Shown piece after piece: positions 42,163 through 50,862 of a DNA stretch of 64,000 nucleotides. Position 1 is the stretch's first letter. Each line of letters starts with the position of its first letter. The position numbers and the translations under genes are program-made. The DNA comes from CAZXTR01 sp964643615. GTDB taxonomy: Bacteria > Pseudomonadota > Alphaproteobacteria > CAAHEQ01 > UBA3637. Below the pieces are notes generated by a model, which was not told the DNA's origin, searched no databases, and saw only the letters and a list, made by a program, of their open reading frames with translations. The stretch covers positions 1 to 64,000 of the forward strand of contig CAZXTR010000001.1 of the NCBI GenBank assembly GCA_964643615.1, read 5' to 3'.

Positions 42163-43836
42163 TTACCGCGTCAAAGGTTTGTATTTAATACGATGAGGCC
42201 TATCTGAATCCGCACCTAAACGACGACGTTTGTCTGCTTCATATTCGGCATAATTACCTTCGAACCAAACAACTTGGCTGTCCCCTTCGAAAGCTAAAAT
42301 GTGTGTTGCAAGTCGGTCTAAAAACCAACGATCGTGGGAAGTAATAACGGCGCACCCTGCAAAATCCATTAATGCTTCTTCCAGCGCCCGCAAAGTATCT
42401 ACATCCAAATCATTTGTAGGTTCGTCCAACAATAAAACATTCGCACCACATTTTAACATTTTGGCTAAATGCACACGGTTACGTTCCCCCCCAGATAATT
42501 GCCCAACTTTTTTTTGTTGATCCGCACCTTTGAAATTAAATTGTGCAACATAGGAACGCGAGGCGATATCTCTTTTGCCTAACGTAATTATATCCTTACC
42601 GTCTGATATTTCTTGCCATACTGTTAAGTTGGGGTTCAACGCATCTCGGCTTTGATCGACATAGCCTAACTTAACCGTTTCTCCCAACCGAAAATTCCCA
42701 TCATCAGGTTTTTCTTGCCCTGTAATAATACGTAACAAAGTCGTTTTCCCCGCTCCATTTGGACCAACAACACCAACTATACCGCCTGCTGGTAAATTAA
42801 AAGATAAATCATCAAATAATAATTTATCCATAAAGGCTTTTTTCAAATGTTCGGCTTGAATAACAACGTCACCTAATCTTTCCGCTACAGGGATTATAAT
42901 TTTTGCTGCCGTCACCACACTGTTTCCAGCCTTTTTCAACAATTCATCATAAGCCACAATACGAGCTTTAGATTTAGCCTGTCTTGCTTTAGGGGATTGA
43001 CGTATCCATTCTAATTCTTCTTTAATCGTGCGTTGACGTGCATTTTCTTCACGCTCTTCTTGAGCTAATCTCTTTTCCTTTTGCTCTAACCAAGATGAAT
43101 AATTGCCTTCATAGGGAATACCTTCACCTCTATCCAATTCCAAAATCCAGCTCGTGACATTATCCAAAAAGTAACGGTCGTGCGTCACCATAACAACCGT
43201 TCCAACGTAATCTTTTAAAAATTGTTGCAACCAAGACACACTTTCGGCATCCAAATGATTCGTCGGCTCATCAAGCAACAATAATTCAGGTTTAGAAAGT
43301 AATAACCGACATAAAGCAACGCGCCTTTTTTCTCCTCCTGATAATTCATCCACATTCCAATCTCCTGGAGGGCATCGTAAAGCATCCATTGCAATTTCAA
43401 CAGTTCTGTCCAATTCCCAACCATTACAAGCATCTATTTTTTCTTGAAGTTCAGCCTGCTTCATTAACAATGCATCCATATCAACATCAGGGTTTGCAAA
43501 TTGCATATTAATGTCTTCAAATTGCTTTAATAAATTCCGGACATGACCAACACCGTCCATTACATTTTCTAAAACGTTTTTGGTTTTATCTAATTGAGGT
43601 TCTTGTGCTAAATAGCCTACACTCACACCATCTGCTGCCCAAGCTTCCCCACGATAATCGTTGTCTAATCCCGCCATAATCTTTAACAAAGTTGACTTTC
43701 CCGCGCCATTCACACCCAAAACACCAATTTTTGCCCCTGGTAAAAAAGAAAGCCAAATATGTTTTAAAACCTCTTTCCCTCCAGGCCAAGTTTTGCATAA
43801 ATCTTTCATTACGTATGAATATTGGTAACTAGGCAT
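42163..43836 (-). CDS. ettA: EttA, ABC-F translational throttle ATPase
   Basis: Ribosome-binding ABC-F protein that gates translation elongation by energy state. 557 residues, close to E. coli EttA (555). The family start YQYSYVMKDLCKTWPGGKEVLKHIWLSFLPGAKIGVLG is clear. Two ABC modules: Walker A GVNGAGKSTLLK and GPNGAGKTTLLR; signatures LSGGEKRRVALCR and LSGGERNRVHLAK; Walker B LLLLDEPTNHLDAES and LLLDEPTNDLDVDT; the arm/linker with KARIVAYDELLKK. GGAAAGGGAG precedes the ATG. It follows the Fic-like gene by one base. Confidence 0.96.
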   Translation of the reverse strand: MPSYQYSYVMKDLCKTWPGGKEVLKHIWLSFLPGAKIGVLGVNGAGKSTLLKIMAGLDNDYRGEAWAADGVSVGYLAQEPQLDKTKNVLENVMDGVGHVRNLLKQFEDINMQFANPDVDMDALLMKQAELQEKIDACNGWELDRTVEIAMDALRCPPGDWNVDELSGGEKRRVALCRLLLSKPELLLLDEPTNHLDAESVSWLQQFLKDYVGTVVMVTHDRYFLDNVTSWILELDRGEGIPYEGNYSSWLEQKEKRLAQEEREENARQRTIKEELEWIRQSPKARQAKSKARIVAYDELLKKAGNSVVTAAKIIIPVAERLGDVVIQAEHLKKAFMDKLLFDDLSFNLPAGGIVGVVGPNGAGKTTLLRIITGQEKPDDGNFRLGETVKLGYVDQSRDALNPNLTVWQEISDGKDIITLGKRDIASRSYVAQFNFKGADQQKKVGQLSGGERNRVHLAKMLKCGANVLLLDEPTNDLDVDTLRALEEALMDFAGCAVITSHDRWFLDRLATHILAFEGDSQVVWFEGNYAEYEADKRRRLGADSDRPHRIKYKPLTR

Positions 43837-43837
43837 A

Positions 43838-44623
43838 TTAAAAGCTCCCTTTCCCTGTCATTTTTACCTTTAAAATATCAAACACTTGTTCAGGCGAGAA
43901 AAATTGTGGTGCCTTTTTAGTTAACCCCTCTCGTGTTAAGCGTATTGATTTTTGATATTCTTTTATCATAAACTCATAATATTTATTTTGATTTTCATGA
44001 TCTTGAACAACCTCTACTGCAAGGCGTGTTATTTCATCTTTCCCTAACACGTCTAAAAAGAAAGGAGCATAACCTTCTTTAATAAGAAGTAAATTCATCA
44101 TTAAATTCGCAGTGCGCTTATTCATATCAGGAAAAGGTTGTGTCAATACAATCCCCTTATAAGTAGAAAAAACTCGTTTTAAAAAGGGTTGTTTTTCGTC
44201 AAATTGATTATTAACAATTAGCCTCATTTGATGCGGGATTTGGCTCGCTTCAACAGGTAAATAGTCCCTTATTTTTTCGCCAGACTTTCTATATTCACCA
44301 CTTACCGAAATACTTCTTTGTGAAACCAAAAGTCTTTCTACAATCGTCCCTTTCATCAAAAGTGCATTAATTTCTCGAATGGTACATTCGGCCACAAAAT
44401 CGTTTGAAGCAATATTATCACGAATGTAGGCAACGCCATTTTTTAAATTGCGACTAGTAATTGTAATTTCATGTCGCAATTCTTCGCTTAAATCATTATT
44501 TTTTATATTCTCTTGACACGATTGTTGAAAAAAATCATCCAACAAAACAAAAACAGCCGCTTTTCCTTGTTCGGTCAACGAACTTTTAAATAATTCGCAT
44601 TCTTTCTGTAACTTAGAAAACAT
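43838..44623 (-). CDS. Fic/Doc-like protein with a lost catalytic histidine
   Basis: 261 residues. The Fic core is recognisable: the flap VSGEYRKSGEKI (about 107-118), and the active-site loop QPFPDMNKRTANL (about 162-174), which aligns with the consensus HPFxDGNxRTAR. The catalytic His is replaced by Gln and the conserved Gly of DGN by Met, while Asp, Asn, Lys and Arg remain. AMPylation or phosphorylation activity is therefore doubtful; binding or pseudoenzyme function is likelier. The N-terminus is helical. It lies between dut and ettA, both housekeeping, with 3-base and 1-base spacing. No antitoxin-like partner is adjacent. Confidence 0.78.
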   Translation of the reverse strand: MFSKLQKECELFKSSLTEQGKAAVFVLLDDFFQQSCQENIKNNDLSEELRHEITITSRNLKNGVAYIRDNIASNDFVAECTIREINALLMKGTIVERLLVSQRSISVSGEYRKSGEKIRDYLPVEASQIPHQMRLIVNNQFDEKQPFLKRVFSTYKGIVLTQPFPDMNKRTANLMMNLLLIKEGYAPFFLDVLGKDEITRLAVEVVQDHENQNKYYEFMIKEYQKSIRLTREGLTKKAPQFFSPEQVFDILKVKMTGKGSF

Positions 44624-44626
44624 ACT

Positions 44627-45079
44627 TTACACTCCCGAACTGCCAAAACCTGTCGTCCCCCGGACAGTTGTTGACAACTCTTGCGTTTCAATAAGTTTAG
44701 GACGTATAATAGGACAAACAACCATTTGGCAAACTCTATCGCCAGGATTAATTATAAAATCTTTATCCCCTGAATTCAACAAAATCGTACGAATTTCTCC
44801 ACGATAACCCCAATCAATCGTACCCGGAGTGTTTACAACCATAATACCATAATTAAACGCCAAACCCGAACGCGGGCGAATTTGAATTTCAAAAGAATCG
44901 CAATCCCCAATCAATTCACATTGAATACCATTAGGGACTAACACCCTTTGACCTGCCGGAATAACGACTTGTTCACAAATCGCAGCACGTAAATCAATAC
45001 CAGAATCATTAGGTTTTGCATATTCTAACGTGCCCCATTTTTTGTTGTAATGAGATAGATATTTAATTTTTAATTGCAT
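44627..45079 (-). CDS. dut: dUTPase
   Basis: Hydrolyses dUTP, keeping uracil out of DNA and supplying dUMP. 150 residues. All five motifs: NDSGIDLRA, RPRSGLAFNYGI, GTIDWGYRGEI, GDRVCQMVVCP and RGTTGFGSSG at the C-terminus. The start at 45079 has AGAGG five bases upstream; an ATG six codons earlier is less well placed. First gene of a dut-fic-ettA operon. Confidence 0.96.
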   Translation of the reverse strand: MQLKIKYLSHYNKKWGTLEYAKPNDSGIDLRAAICEQVVIPAGQRVLVPNGIQCELIGDCDSFEIQIRPRSGLAFNYGIMVVNTPGTIDWGYRGEIRTILLNSGDKDFIINPGDRVCQMVVCPIIRPKLIETQELSTTVRGTTGFGSSGV

Positions 45080-45111
45080 GCTAACCTCTGTTATCATTTT
45101 ATAGCTGGAAC

Positions 45112-45139
45112 ATTGTACCTAAAAAAAAAGAAAAAGCAA
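45112..45139 (-). promoter_or_regulatory. Promoter of the dut operon
   Basis: Minus strand TTGCTT (45139-45134), 16-base spacer, TACAAT (45117-45112), about 32 bases before the dut ATG. Confidence 0.62.
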
Positions 45140-45305
45140 CTTCTTCTTTCAATGTTTACATAAAGAGTTTTGATGATAGCCTTGTAATCACTTTACGATA
45201 AATTCATCGCACTTAATTATTACGATGACAATTATGTTTTCAGAAAACTCTACTTTTTCATATTGATTTTTTTATCTTCACATATAAAAACATTTTCTTT
45301 CTTTT

Positions 45306-45334
45306 TTGACTTTTAAACAAAACCTACGTATATT
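45306..45334 (+). promoter_or_regulatory. Promoter of the ABC-F gene, start codon at the predicted transcript start
   Basis: TTGACT (45306-45311), 17-base spacer, TATATT (45329-45334). The ATG at 45341 begins 7 bases after the -10 box, the expected transcription start, and TTTCAATC before it is not a ribosome-binding site. Confidence 0.6.
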
Positions 45335-45340
45335 TCAATC

Positions 45341-47194
45341 ATGATTGATTTAAACGATGTTACTTTACGAATTGCCGGAAAAACGTTATTAGAAAATGCA
45401 AACGCACATTTGCCTAGCCGTAAAAAAGTTGGCTTCGTCGGATTTAACGGATGCGGGAAGTCAACACTTTTCAAAGCAATTCAAGATGAAATTTCTTTAG
45501 AATGCGGAACTATTTCTAAACCAAAAAATGACAAATTGGTTTTTATGACTCAAGAAATAAAGGATACTACCGTCCTTTTATTGCCTTTCATTTTATCGCA
45601 AGATAAGGAAAGAACTGAACTTTTAAAAAAACTGGAAACAGCTTCAAATATAGAACTACCTGGGATCTATGAACGTTTGTACGCCATTGGGGCCAGCAGT
45701 GCCGAAGCAAGGGCTTGTCATATATTAAAAGGGTTGGGATTTATTGAAAAAGAGTTCAATCGACCATTAAGTGAATTTTCTGGTGGATGGCAAATGCGTG
45801 TTGTTTTGGGAGCAACATTATTCCAACCTTCGGATATTTTATTATTGGATGAACCTACTAATCATTTAGATTTAGAAAGTGCACTTTGGTTAATGAGCTT
45901 TTTACAAAAATACAAAGGGACTTTGTTGTTGATTTCTCATGACCGCTCTTTTTTAAACCAACTGTGCAATATAATTGTCCATTTCGAAAGCAAAAAATTA
46001 TTTACTTATAGTGGCAATTACGATTGCTATATTCGCACACGATCCGAACAAAAAAACTTACAACAAAAGATGCTTGAAAAACAAAAAGCTAAGCAGGCGC
46101 ATTTAAAATCTTTCATCGACCGTTTCAGATACAAAGCAACAAAAGCAAAGCAAGCTCAAAGCCGGATCAAGCAATTGGAAAAAATATCTTTGGACCTTGT
46201 CGAATATGAAACTGCGTTTACGCATTTTGAATTCCCAGAACCATCCGATTTGAGTTCGCCTATTGTTCACATGGATACCGTATCAACAGGTTATGACGAT
46301 AAAATCGTTTTAAAAAATTTGAACTTGAAAATCGATAAAGACGATAAAATTGCATTACTTGGCGCGAACGGAAACGGGAAATCCACTTTGGCAAAATTAA
46401 TCAATGGATTATTACCAGTCAAAGAAGGGAAAATGAGCATTGCTCCGAAATTAAGAATCGGTTATTTTGCACAACACCAAACCGAGGTTTTGCCATTCGG
46501 GGAAACACCTGTTTCTTACATTGCTTCTTTAATGCCCTTAACAAACGAAACAAAAATCAGAACGCATTTGGCTCGTTTTGGACTTGGCGATCAAAAGGCA
46601 TTAACCGTCATCAGCCAACTTTCTGGCGGAGAAAAAGCACGCTTGCTTTTTGCGGGGATTACATGTAACAACCCTCAATTATTGATTTTAGACGAACCTA
46701 GCAACCATTTAGATATTGAATCTCGAGAGGGGTTAATGGAGGCTTTAAATATTTACAAAGGTGCTGTATTATTAGTGACGCACGATTTACATTTGATTGA
46801 AACCGTGGCCGATAGATTGTGGGTTGTTAATCATCAAACATGCGTGCCTTTTGATGAGGATATTTCTGCATATCAAAAAAATATCTCGGACGAAAATAGA
46901 ACTCCTTCGACTTTAAAAGTCGTTAACAAAAATTCTTCCACTCCGAAGGAAAAACGTCGACAACAAACTTTAAAATTTCAAACCTTAAAACCAATAAAAG
47001 ATAAAATTGAAAAGCTGGAAACAGAAATGGAATATAATCAAACAAGACAAAAAGAAATTGAAAAAGCTTTCCTAAATACGCCAACACCAAAGCAAATAGT
47101 CGAATTGCAAAAAGAATTGTCTTTGTTAAAAAAACGTCAATCTGAAAAAGAAAATCAATGGATACTTTTAAACGAAAAATTGGAAATAGAATAA
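45341..47194 (+). CDS. yheS: ABC-F ATPase of the YheS type
   Basis: Soluble ribosome-associated ABC protein with two ATPase modules and no membrane domain. 617 residues. Walker A GFNGCGKSTLFK and GANGNGKSTLAK; signatures FSGGWQMRVVLGA and LSGGEKARLLFAG, the SGGW form being typical of YheS; Walker B ILLLDEPTNHLDLES and LILDEPSNHLDIES; linker KSFIDRFRYKATKAKQAQSRIKQLEKI. The C-terminal coiled coil (about 540-615) is as in YheS/Uup. The start codon lies at the predicted transcription start. Role in translation is from family knowledge, not specific evidence. Confidence 0.9.
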   Translation: MIDLNDVTLRIAGKTLLENANAHLPSRKKVGFVGFNGCGKSTLFKAIQDEISLECGTISKPKNDKLVFMTQEIKDTTVLLLPFILSQDKERTELLKKLETASNIELPGIYERLYAIGASSAEARACHILKGLGFIEKEFNRPLSEFSGGWQMRVVLGATLFQPSDILLLDEPTNHLDLESALWLMSFLQKYKGTLLLISHDRSFLNQLCNIIVHFESKKLFTYSGNYDCYIRTRSEQKNLQQKMLEKQKAKQAHLKSFIDRFRYKATKAKQAQSRIKQLEKISLDLVEYETAFTHFEFPEPSDLSSPIVHMDTVSTGYDDKIVLKNLNLKIDKDDKIALLGANGNGKSTLAKLINGLLPVKEGKMSIAPKLRIGYFAQHQTEVLPFGETPVSYIASLMPLTNETKIRTHLARFGLGDQKALTVISQLSGGEKARLLFAGITCNNPQLLILDEPSNHLDIESREGLMEALNIYKGAVLLVTHDLHLIETVADRLWVVNHQTCVPFDEDISAYQKNISDENRTPSTLKVVNKNSSTPKEKRRQQTLKFQTLKPIKDKIEKLETEMEYNQTRQKEIEKAFLNTPTPKQIVELQKELSLLKKRQSEKENQWILLNEKLEIE

Positions 47195-47293
47195 TAAAAT
47201 TTTGTACCCATACGCTTTATTTTTCACCACTACAACAAGCAAAACTTAAAGCGTTATCGTTTTTCTTATTGTAGATTCTTTTGAATAAAAATT

Positions 47294-47983
47294 TTATGGT
47301 AATTTTCTTTTCATTTGATGGTGTTGAACCAAAGCAATTATAAACAAAAGGGGTAACATCACTTCTAGTCCCTCTTCAATCCAGGCGAAAAAAAAGAACA
47401 CTTCCGGAGAAAGGTGGTTGCCCGTTTTCTTTACAAAATGAGAAGGGAACCTATCCGCGAATTTACACACCACTAACGCCCCAAAAAAACACCATAATGT
47501 CCACGCAATCGGATTTAATTTGAAAAAGTTTTTCCAAATCCACGGCACGTACTTTATCAACAAATAGACAATTATCGACAAAACAACCAATAACAAAACA
47601 AGGGTAAAAATCTTTTCTTCCAATGGGTTTTCTGGGTTCGTAAAAAATCGAATCTTAATGGCGGTTGTATCTTTTGACGGAATCCAATGTTGGATGCCCG
47701 CCTCTCGCAAAAGCGCACAAAGCCATAAAAAGAAGAACATCACATAATTACGTCGTAAAGTGGGGGTATCAAAATCACGATACAATACCAACATAACAAG
47801 CAATGCAAAGCCGTAACTTATATATGTTAAAAAGTCGCAAAATTGCCAATCTTCAAAAAAATGAGTATATCCTTTTACAAAAGAAAAAAATGCAATACCT
47901 CCCAAGCATAGCATAAAAAATACCATAACAATTGGGGAGAAGAAAGAGCTTAAAATATATTTTTTCATTTTCCCAGATTTCAT
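47294..47983 (-). CDS. Unknown multi-pass membrane protein (229 aa)
   Basis: Function not recognised. About six membrane helices fill most of the chain (about 13-33, 47-65, 80-95, 128-148, 158-178 and 195-218). The best-defined soluble loop, after FFLWLCALLREAGIQHWIPSK, contains DTTAIKIRFFTNPENPLEEK, a hydrophilic stretch that may be functional. An acidic pair in WIEEGLEVMLP lies in the last helix. The start is ambiguous: ATG 47983 or the ATG five codons in (47968, after GGGAAA). No operon partner. Confidence 0.65.
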   Translation of the reverse strand: MKSGKMKKYILSSFFSPIVMVFFMLCLGGIAFFSFVKGYTHFFEDWQFCDFLTYISYGFALLVMLVLYRDFDTPTLRRNYVMFFFLWLCALLREAGIQHWIPSKDTTAIKIRFFTNPENPLEEKIFTLVLLLVVLSIIVYLLIKYVPWIWKNFFKLNPIAWTLWCFFGALVVCKFADRFPSHFVKKTGNHLSPEVFFFFAWIEEGLEVMLPLLFIIALVQHHQMKRKLP

Positions 47984-48072
47984 AACTCGTTATATTATGT
48001 AGCATTTTTTTGCTATCTTGCCAAGGGAAAAAGAAACTTATTAAAGATTCTTTTTCCCTTAAACCCAATTAA

Positions 48073-49332
48073 CTAAAAAGAATATTGATATTGAATACCA
48101 ATTAAACTAGATTGCAAATGTTTGTATTTAACTTTTGTCGCCGTTGAATCACTTGTTTCCAAAGCTGTTGCTGTCCTTCCAAACATGTGCGCATATGCAA
48201 AATCCAATTGCCAATTATCTTGCATGTAGGAAAATCCTGCGCTGATCCACCAACGATCATTATCTGGAATGCGAACTGTCCGCGATATATTGTTGTGAGC
48301 AGGACTTTCATCCCAACCCGTACCACAACGCAACGTCCAATTTTCGTTTTTATAATAATCCAACCCTGCTGTCAACGTCCAGGTGTTATCATAATTATAA
48401 TTTGACCGTTTCCCCGATTTTAAAGTAGGCACTGCTTGAAAAAGACGACTTTCAGAACTCATTACAAATTCCGGGAAAGATTGGCTCCAATGCGTCCATC
48501 TAGCCGTTCCAGAAAAGCCATACCTATCATATTTTTGGTACGCTGATAAAGTGACTGTTTCTGGTAAAGCTGGCGATGCACGACCTGTCGCTGTTTGATT
48601 AAAGAGGTCAACCAAAGAAGGATTCGACGTTAAAACCGAACCATCATTCCCTTTGATTTCATGATCTCCCTTGACTTGTTGTGTCGAACGAAGCCGATAA
48701 GATAATCCTATCCTTGTATCTTTGGCTGGTCTATAAATAACGCCAAACGCCGCCGTTTTTGTCCAACCATCTAACTCAAAATCGCTATATCCGCCCCCCA
48801 AAGCGGACAACAAAGTGTTTGTCATATGCCCGTAAATGTAACGTGCGATTAAGCTTACACCTATAGACCATTGATCATTGACTTGATATGAAATAGCCGG
48901 AGCAATATCAATAATATCCAATTTTGATAAAATAGCCGTGTCGTGGCCAAACCAATCTGCATTATATTGCGTTTTCAAACCAAACGGCGCATAAACGCCA
49001 AGACCGACTGTCCAATTATTATTTAATTTATATTGCGCAAAAATATTAGGAATCGGCGCCCAAAAATTCATTTTTTCTTCATTGTTATTACCAATCTCAT
49101 GGACCTCTGCCCTAATATTTACCATTGTCAGTCCTAATTGTGCACCAGATCCTTTTAATCCCATTCCGGCAGGGTTGAATACAATTGCTGAAAAATCATC
49201 TCCGACAACACCTGCGCCTGCATAAGCACGACCAAGTCCCGTCACAGAGTAATCATTTAATTGATAACTCCCAGCTATCGCGGGCAAAGAACAGCATGTT
49301 GCTAAAAGCACAACCAAACATTTTTTAATCAT
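48073..49332 (-). CDS. fadL: FadL-family outer-membrane transport protein
   Basis: Outer-membrane beta-barrel for hydrophobic compounds such as long-chain fatty acids. 419 residues: signal peptide ending SLPAIAG, N-terminal hatch segment YQLNDYSVTGLGRAYAGAGVVGDDFSAIVFNPAGM with the family NPAG motif, then many amphipathic strands (NNWTVGLGVYAPFG, DQWSIGVSLIARY, DNWQLDFAYAHM) and a C-terminal aromatic residue (LIGIQYQYSF), as needed for barrel assembly. The ATG at 49332 has AAAGGAG; the upstream ATG has none. For a bacterium lacking many pathways this could be host lipid uptake (inference). Confidence 0.9.
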   Translation of the reverse strand: MIKKCLVVLLATCCSLPAIAGSYQLNDYSVTGLGRAYAGAGVVGDDFSAIVFNPAGMGLKGSGAQLGLTMVNIRAEVHEIGNNNEEKMNFWAPIPNIFAQYKLNNNWTVGLGVYAPFGLKTQYNADWFGHDTAILSKLDIIDIAPAISYQVNDQWSIGVSLIARYIYGHMTNTLLSALGGGYSDFELDGWTKTAAFGVIYRPAKDTRIGLSYRLRSTQQVKGDHEIKGNDGSVLTSNPSLVDLFNQTATGRASPALPETVTLSAYQKYDRYGFSGTARWTHWSQSFPEFVMSSESRLFQAVPTLKSGKRSNYNYDNTWTLTAGLDYYKNENWTLRCGTGWDESPAHNNISRTVRIPDNDRWWISAGFSYMQDNWQLDFAYAHMFGRTATALETSDSTATKVKYKHLQSSLIGIQYQYSF

Positions 49333-49965
49333 ATAAAACTCCTTTTTAAAAAATAACACCTCATTTTATGTAATCGAAAAAAGATTGCAACCATTTTGTC
49401 ACAAAAGCGTCATACAAAATGACAATTCCTTCAATATGAACACTTAACAAAATAGATAAAAGTCCTAGCTTCTATATTAAATCTTTTTTTATAGAGGATA
49501 TATAGCGGGAAAACAATCTTTGAGCATCGTCTTCTTTATTAAATTAAAAGTATCGAATTTTGAATAGCTGTAGATACTAGATAACCTCATCAATCAATAG
49601 ATGTTGTTTATTTACCTCAAGATGGCTCACAAGCTTTATTTTTTGCAAAAAGAAATGCCGTCTATTGGATAAATGCTTTTCAAAAACAATACATTTTTGT
49701 CCAGGGTTTTCATCCTTTAACCAAAGGGCTTTGAATAATTTTTCAGCACAAATATACGAAACCGATTTTAACAAATTCAGATAAAAAGGCTTTAGCCCTA
49801 AAAAAGTAATTATATTGTTGCGTTATAAAATCCTCAATAAGATTTTCGCTCGCACTTTATGTAGGTGCATCTGTTAAGATAATTTTTATTTTTTAACTAA
49901 ATATTCATAAAATTCACACTATCCTTAGCGGAGGCAGTAGCTTTTCAAATAAGAAAGGATGAGAA
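49333..49965. other. Gene-poor region with a possible relic
   Basis: 633 bases with no intact gene. The plus strand at 49585-49734 holds a coding-like open stretch without a start. A T-rich segment around 49870-49910 precedes the next gene, but no clear -35/-10 pair was found. Confidence 0.4.
49585..49734 (+). pseudogene. Possible gene fragment (49 codons, no start)
   Basis: Open between stops at 49582 and 49732; the product (SIDVVYLPQDGSQALFFAKR ... YWINAFQKQYIFVQGFHPL) has natural-looking composition but no start codon or ribosome-binding site. The opposite strand also has an open frame of 65 codons here, so chance cannot be excluded. No family recognised. Confidence 0.2.
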
Positions 49966-50844
49966 ATGACTGGCAATGATGTAAAACCATTTGGGATGCC
50001 TGAAGAAAATAAAAATGAACAGACGGCATCTCCTGAAGTAGAAAAATCTGAAGAAAAAAAGGGTTTCAAAAAAGAGCTGAATAAAAAAATTTTTAGTCAG
50101 TTAAGAAAAAAATGGGCCGTTTGGGTTGCTGCAGTTGGGGTCGCTGTGGGTGGTATAGCTCTTTTGAATAAAGATAAGGGAGATGAAAATACAAACACCC
50201 CAAAAGAATCTATGACGGGGAAAAGTTTTGAAATGAACGGAGCTGAAGGCAATTTAGATGCACTTGTGGGCAATACAACCACAAACTCAACAACCATCAT
50301 ACCAGAAGTTGTTCAACCGGAAACAATGGCAACCAATGCCACAACCATCACACCAGAGGTCATTCACCCAGAAACCATTACAAACAACGTAATAACTGTT
50401 ATGCCAGATATTGCTCAATCGATGGAGAATGTAGCGCCGGAAGTGAATGCCAATATGCCCGACTTTGATCAAAGAGATCTTAAGGACCAGCAGATTGAAC
50501 GTCCATCACCTCGAGAGCGTTATTTATCACAGAGAATTGAAGGTCCGTCGCTTCGAGAGCGTTATTTGTCACAGCGAATTGAACGTCCATCACCTCGAGA
50601 GCGTTATTCATCGCTTAAAGATCTACGGATTGAGCAGGCTAATAATCCTCAAGTAAATGGGATACTAGTCCCTATACAGGAAGAAACAAAAGAAAAATAT
50701 AACGAAAGATTAGAACGACACAATACATTTTTAAATGGAGCAAATAGAAATCCTGTCCGATCCTATTTTGAATTGACACCGCAAGAACAAACGGATTTTA
50801 ACACTACCCTTCGTCAATTAGTTCAATCACCTAGAACAAGGTAA
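49966..50844 (+). CDS. Single-pass membrane protein with two kinds of internal repeat (292 aa)
   Basis: Function not recognised. A polar, Lys/Glu-rich N-terminus of about 45 residues (cytoplasmic by the positive-inside rule, RKKWAVW) is followed by one membrane helix (VWVAAVGVAVGGIALL, about 51-67). The rest, presumably periplasmic, has Asn/Thr-rich sequence with a 17-residue repeat around TTITPEV.HPET, then three copies of a 14-residue charged repeat (QRIERPSPRERYLS), then a motif EETKEKYNERLERHN also present in the downstream protein. No signal peptidase site, so it is anchored. AAAGGATGAG precedes the ATG. The two repeat types suggest recent expansion and an adhesin or scaffold type role, unproven. 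Confidence 0.65.
   Translation: MTGNDVKPFGMPEENKNEQTASPEVEKSEEKKGFKKELNKKIFSQLRKKWAVWVAAVGVAVGGIALLNKDKGDENTNTPKESMTGKSFEMNGAEGNLDALVGNTTTNSTTIIPEVVQPETMATNATTITPEVIHPETITNNVITVMPDIAQSMENVAPEVNANMPDFDQRDLKDQQIERPSPRERYLSQRIEGPSLRERYLSQRIERPSPRERYSSLKDLRIEQANNPQVNGILVPIQEETKEKYNERLERHNTFLNGANRNPVRSYFELTPQEQTDFNTTLRQLVQSPRTR
50290..50442 (+). repeat. Three imperfect 51-base repeats within the 49966 gene
   Basis: Units at 50290-50340, 50341-50391 and 50392-50442 encode TTIIPEVVQPETMATNA, TTITPEVIHPETITNNV and a diverged third unit, ITVMPDIAQSMEN. The first two are close in DNA, the third is older. Confidence 0.7.
50488..50613 (+). repeat. Three 42-base tandem repeats within the 49966 gene
   Basis: Units at 50488-50529, 50530-50571 and 50572-50613, each encoding a version of QRIERPSPRERYLS. 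Units 1 and 3 are nearly identical; the middle unit has Gly and Leu substitutions. The high identity suggests a length-variable tract. Confidence 0.85.
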
Positions 50845-50862
50845 ATGAAAGGAGTTTTTATT

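Noticed and set aside
49577..49774. 65-codon minus-strand frame upstream of the repeat-protein gene
   Set aside because: No ribosome-binding site, opposite to a more natural plus-strand stretch, and no recognisable family. Possibly chance.
50488..50613. Regular direct repeats considered as a CRISPR array
   Set aside because: The repeats are in frame within a protein gene, with no spacers between units.
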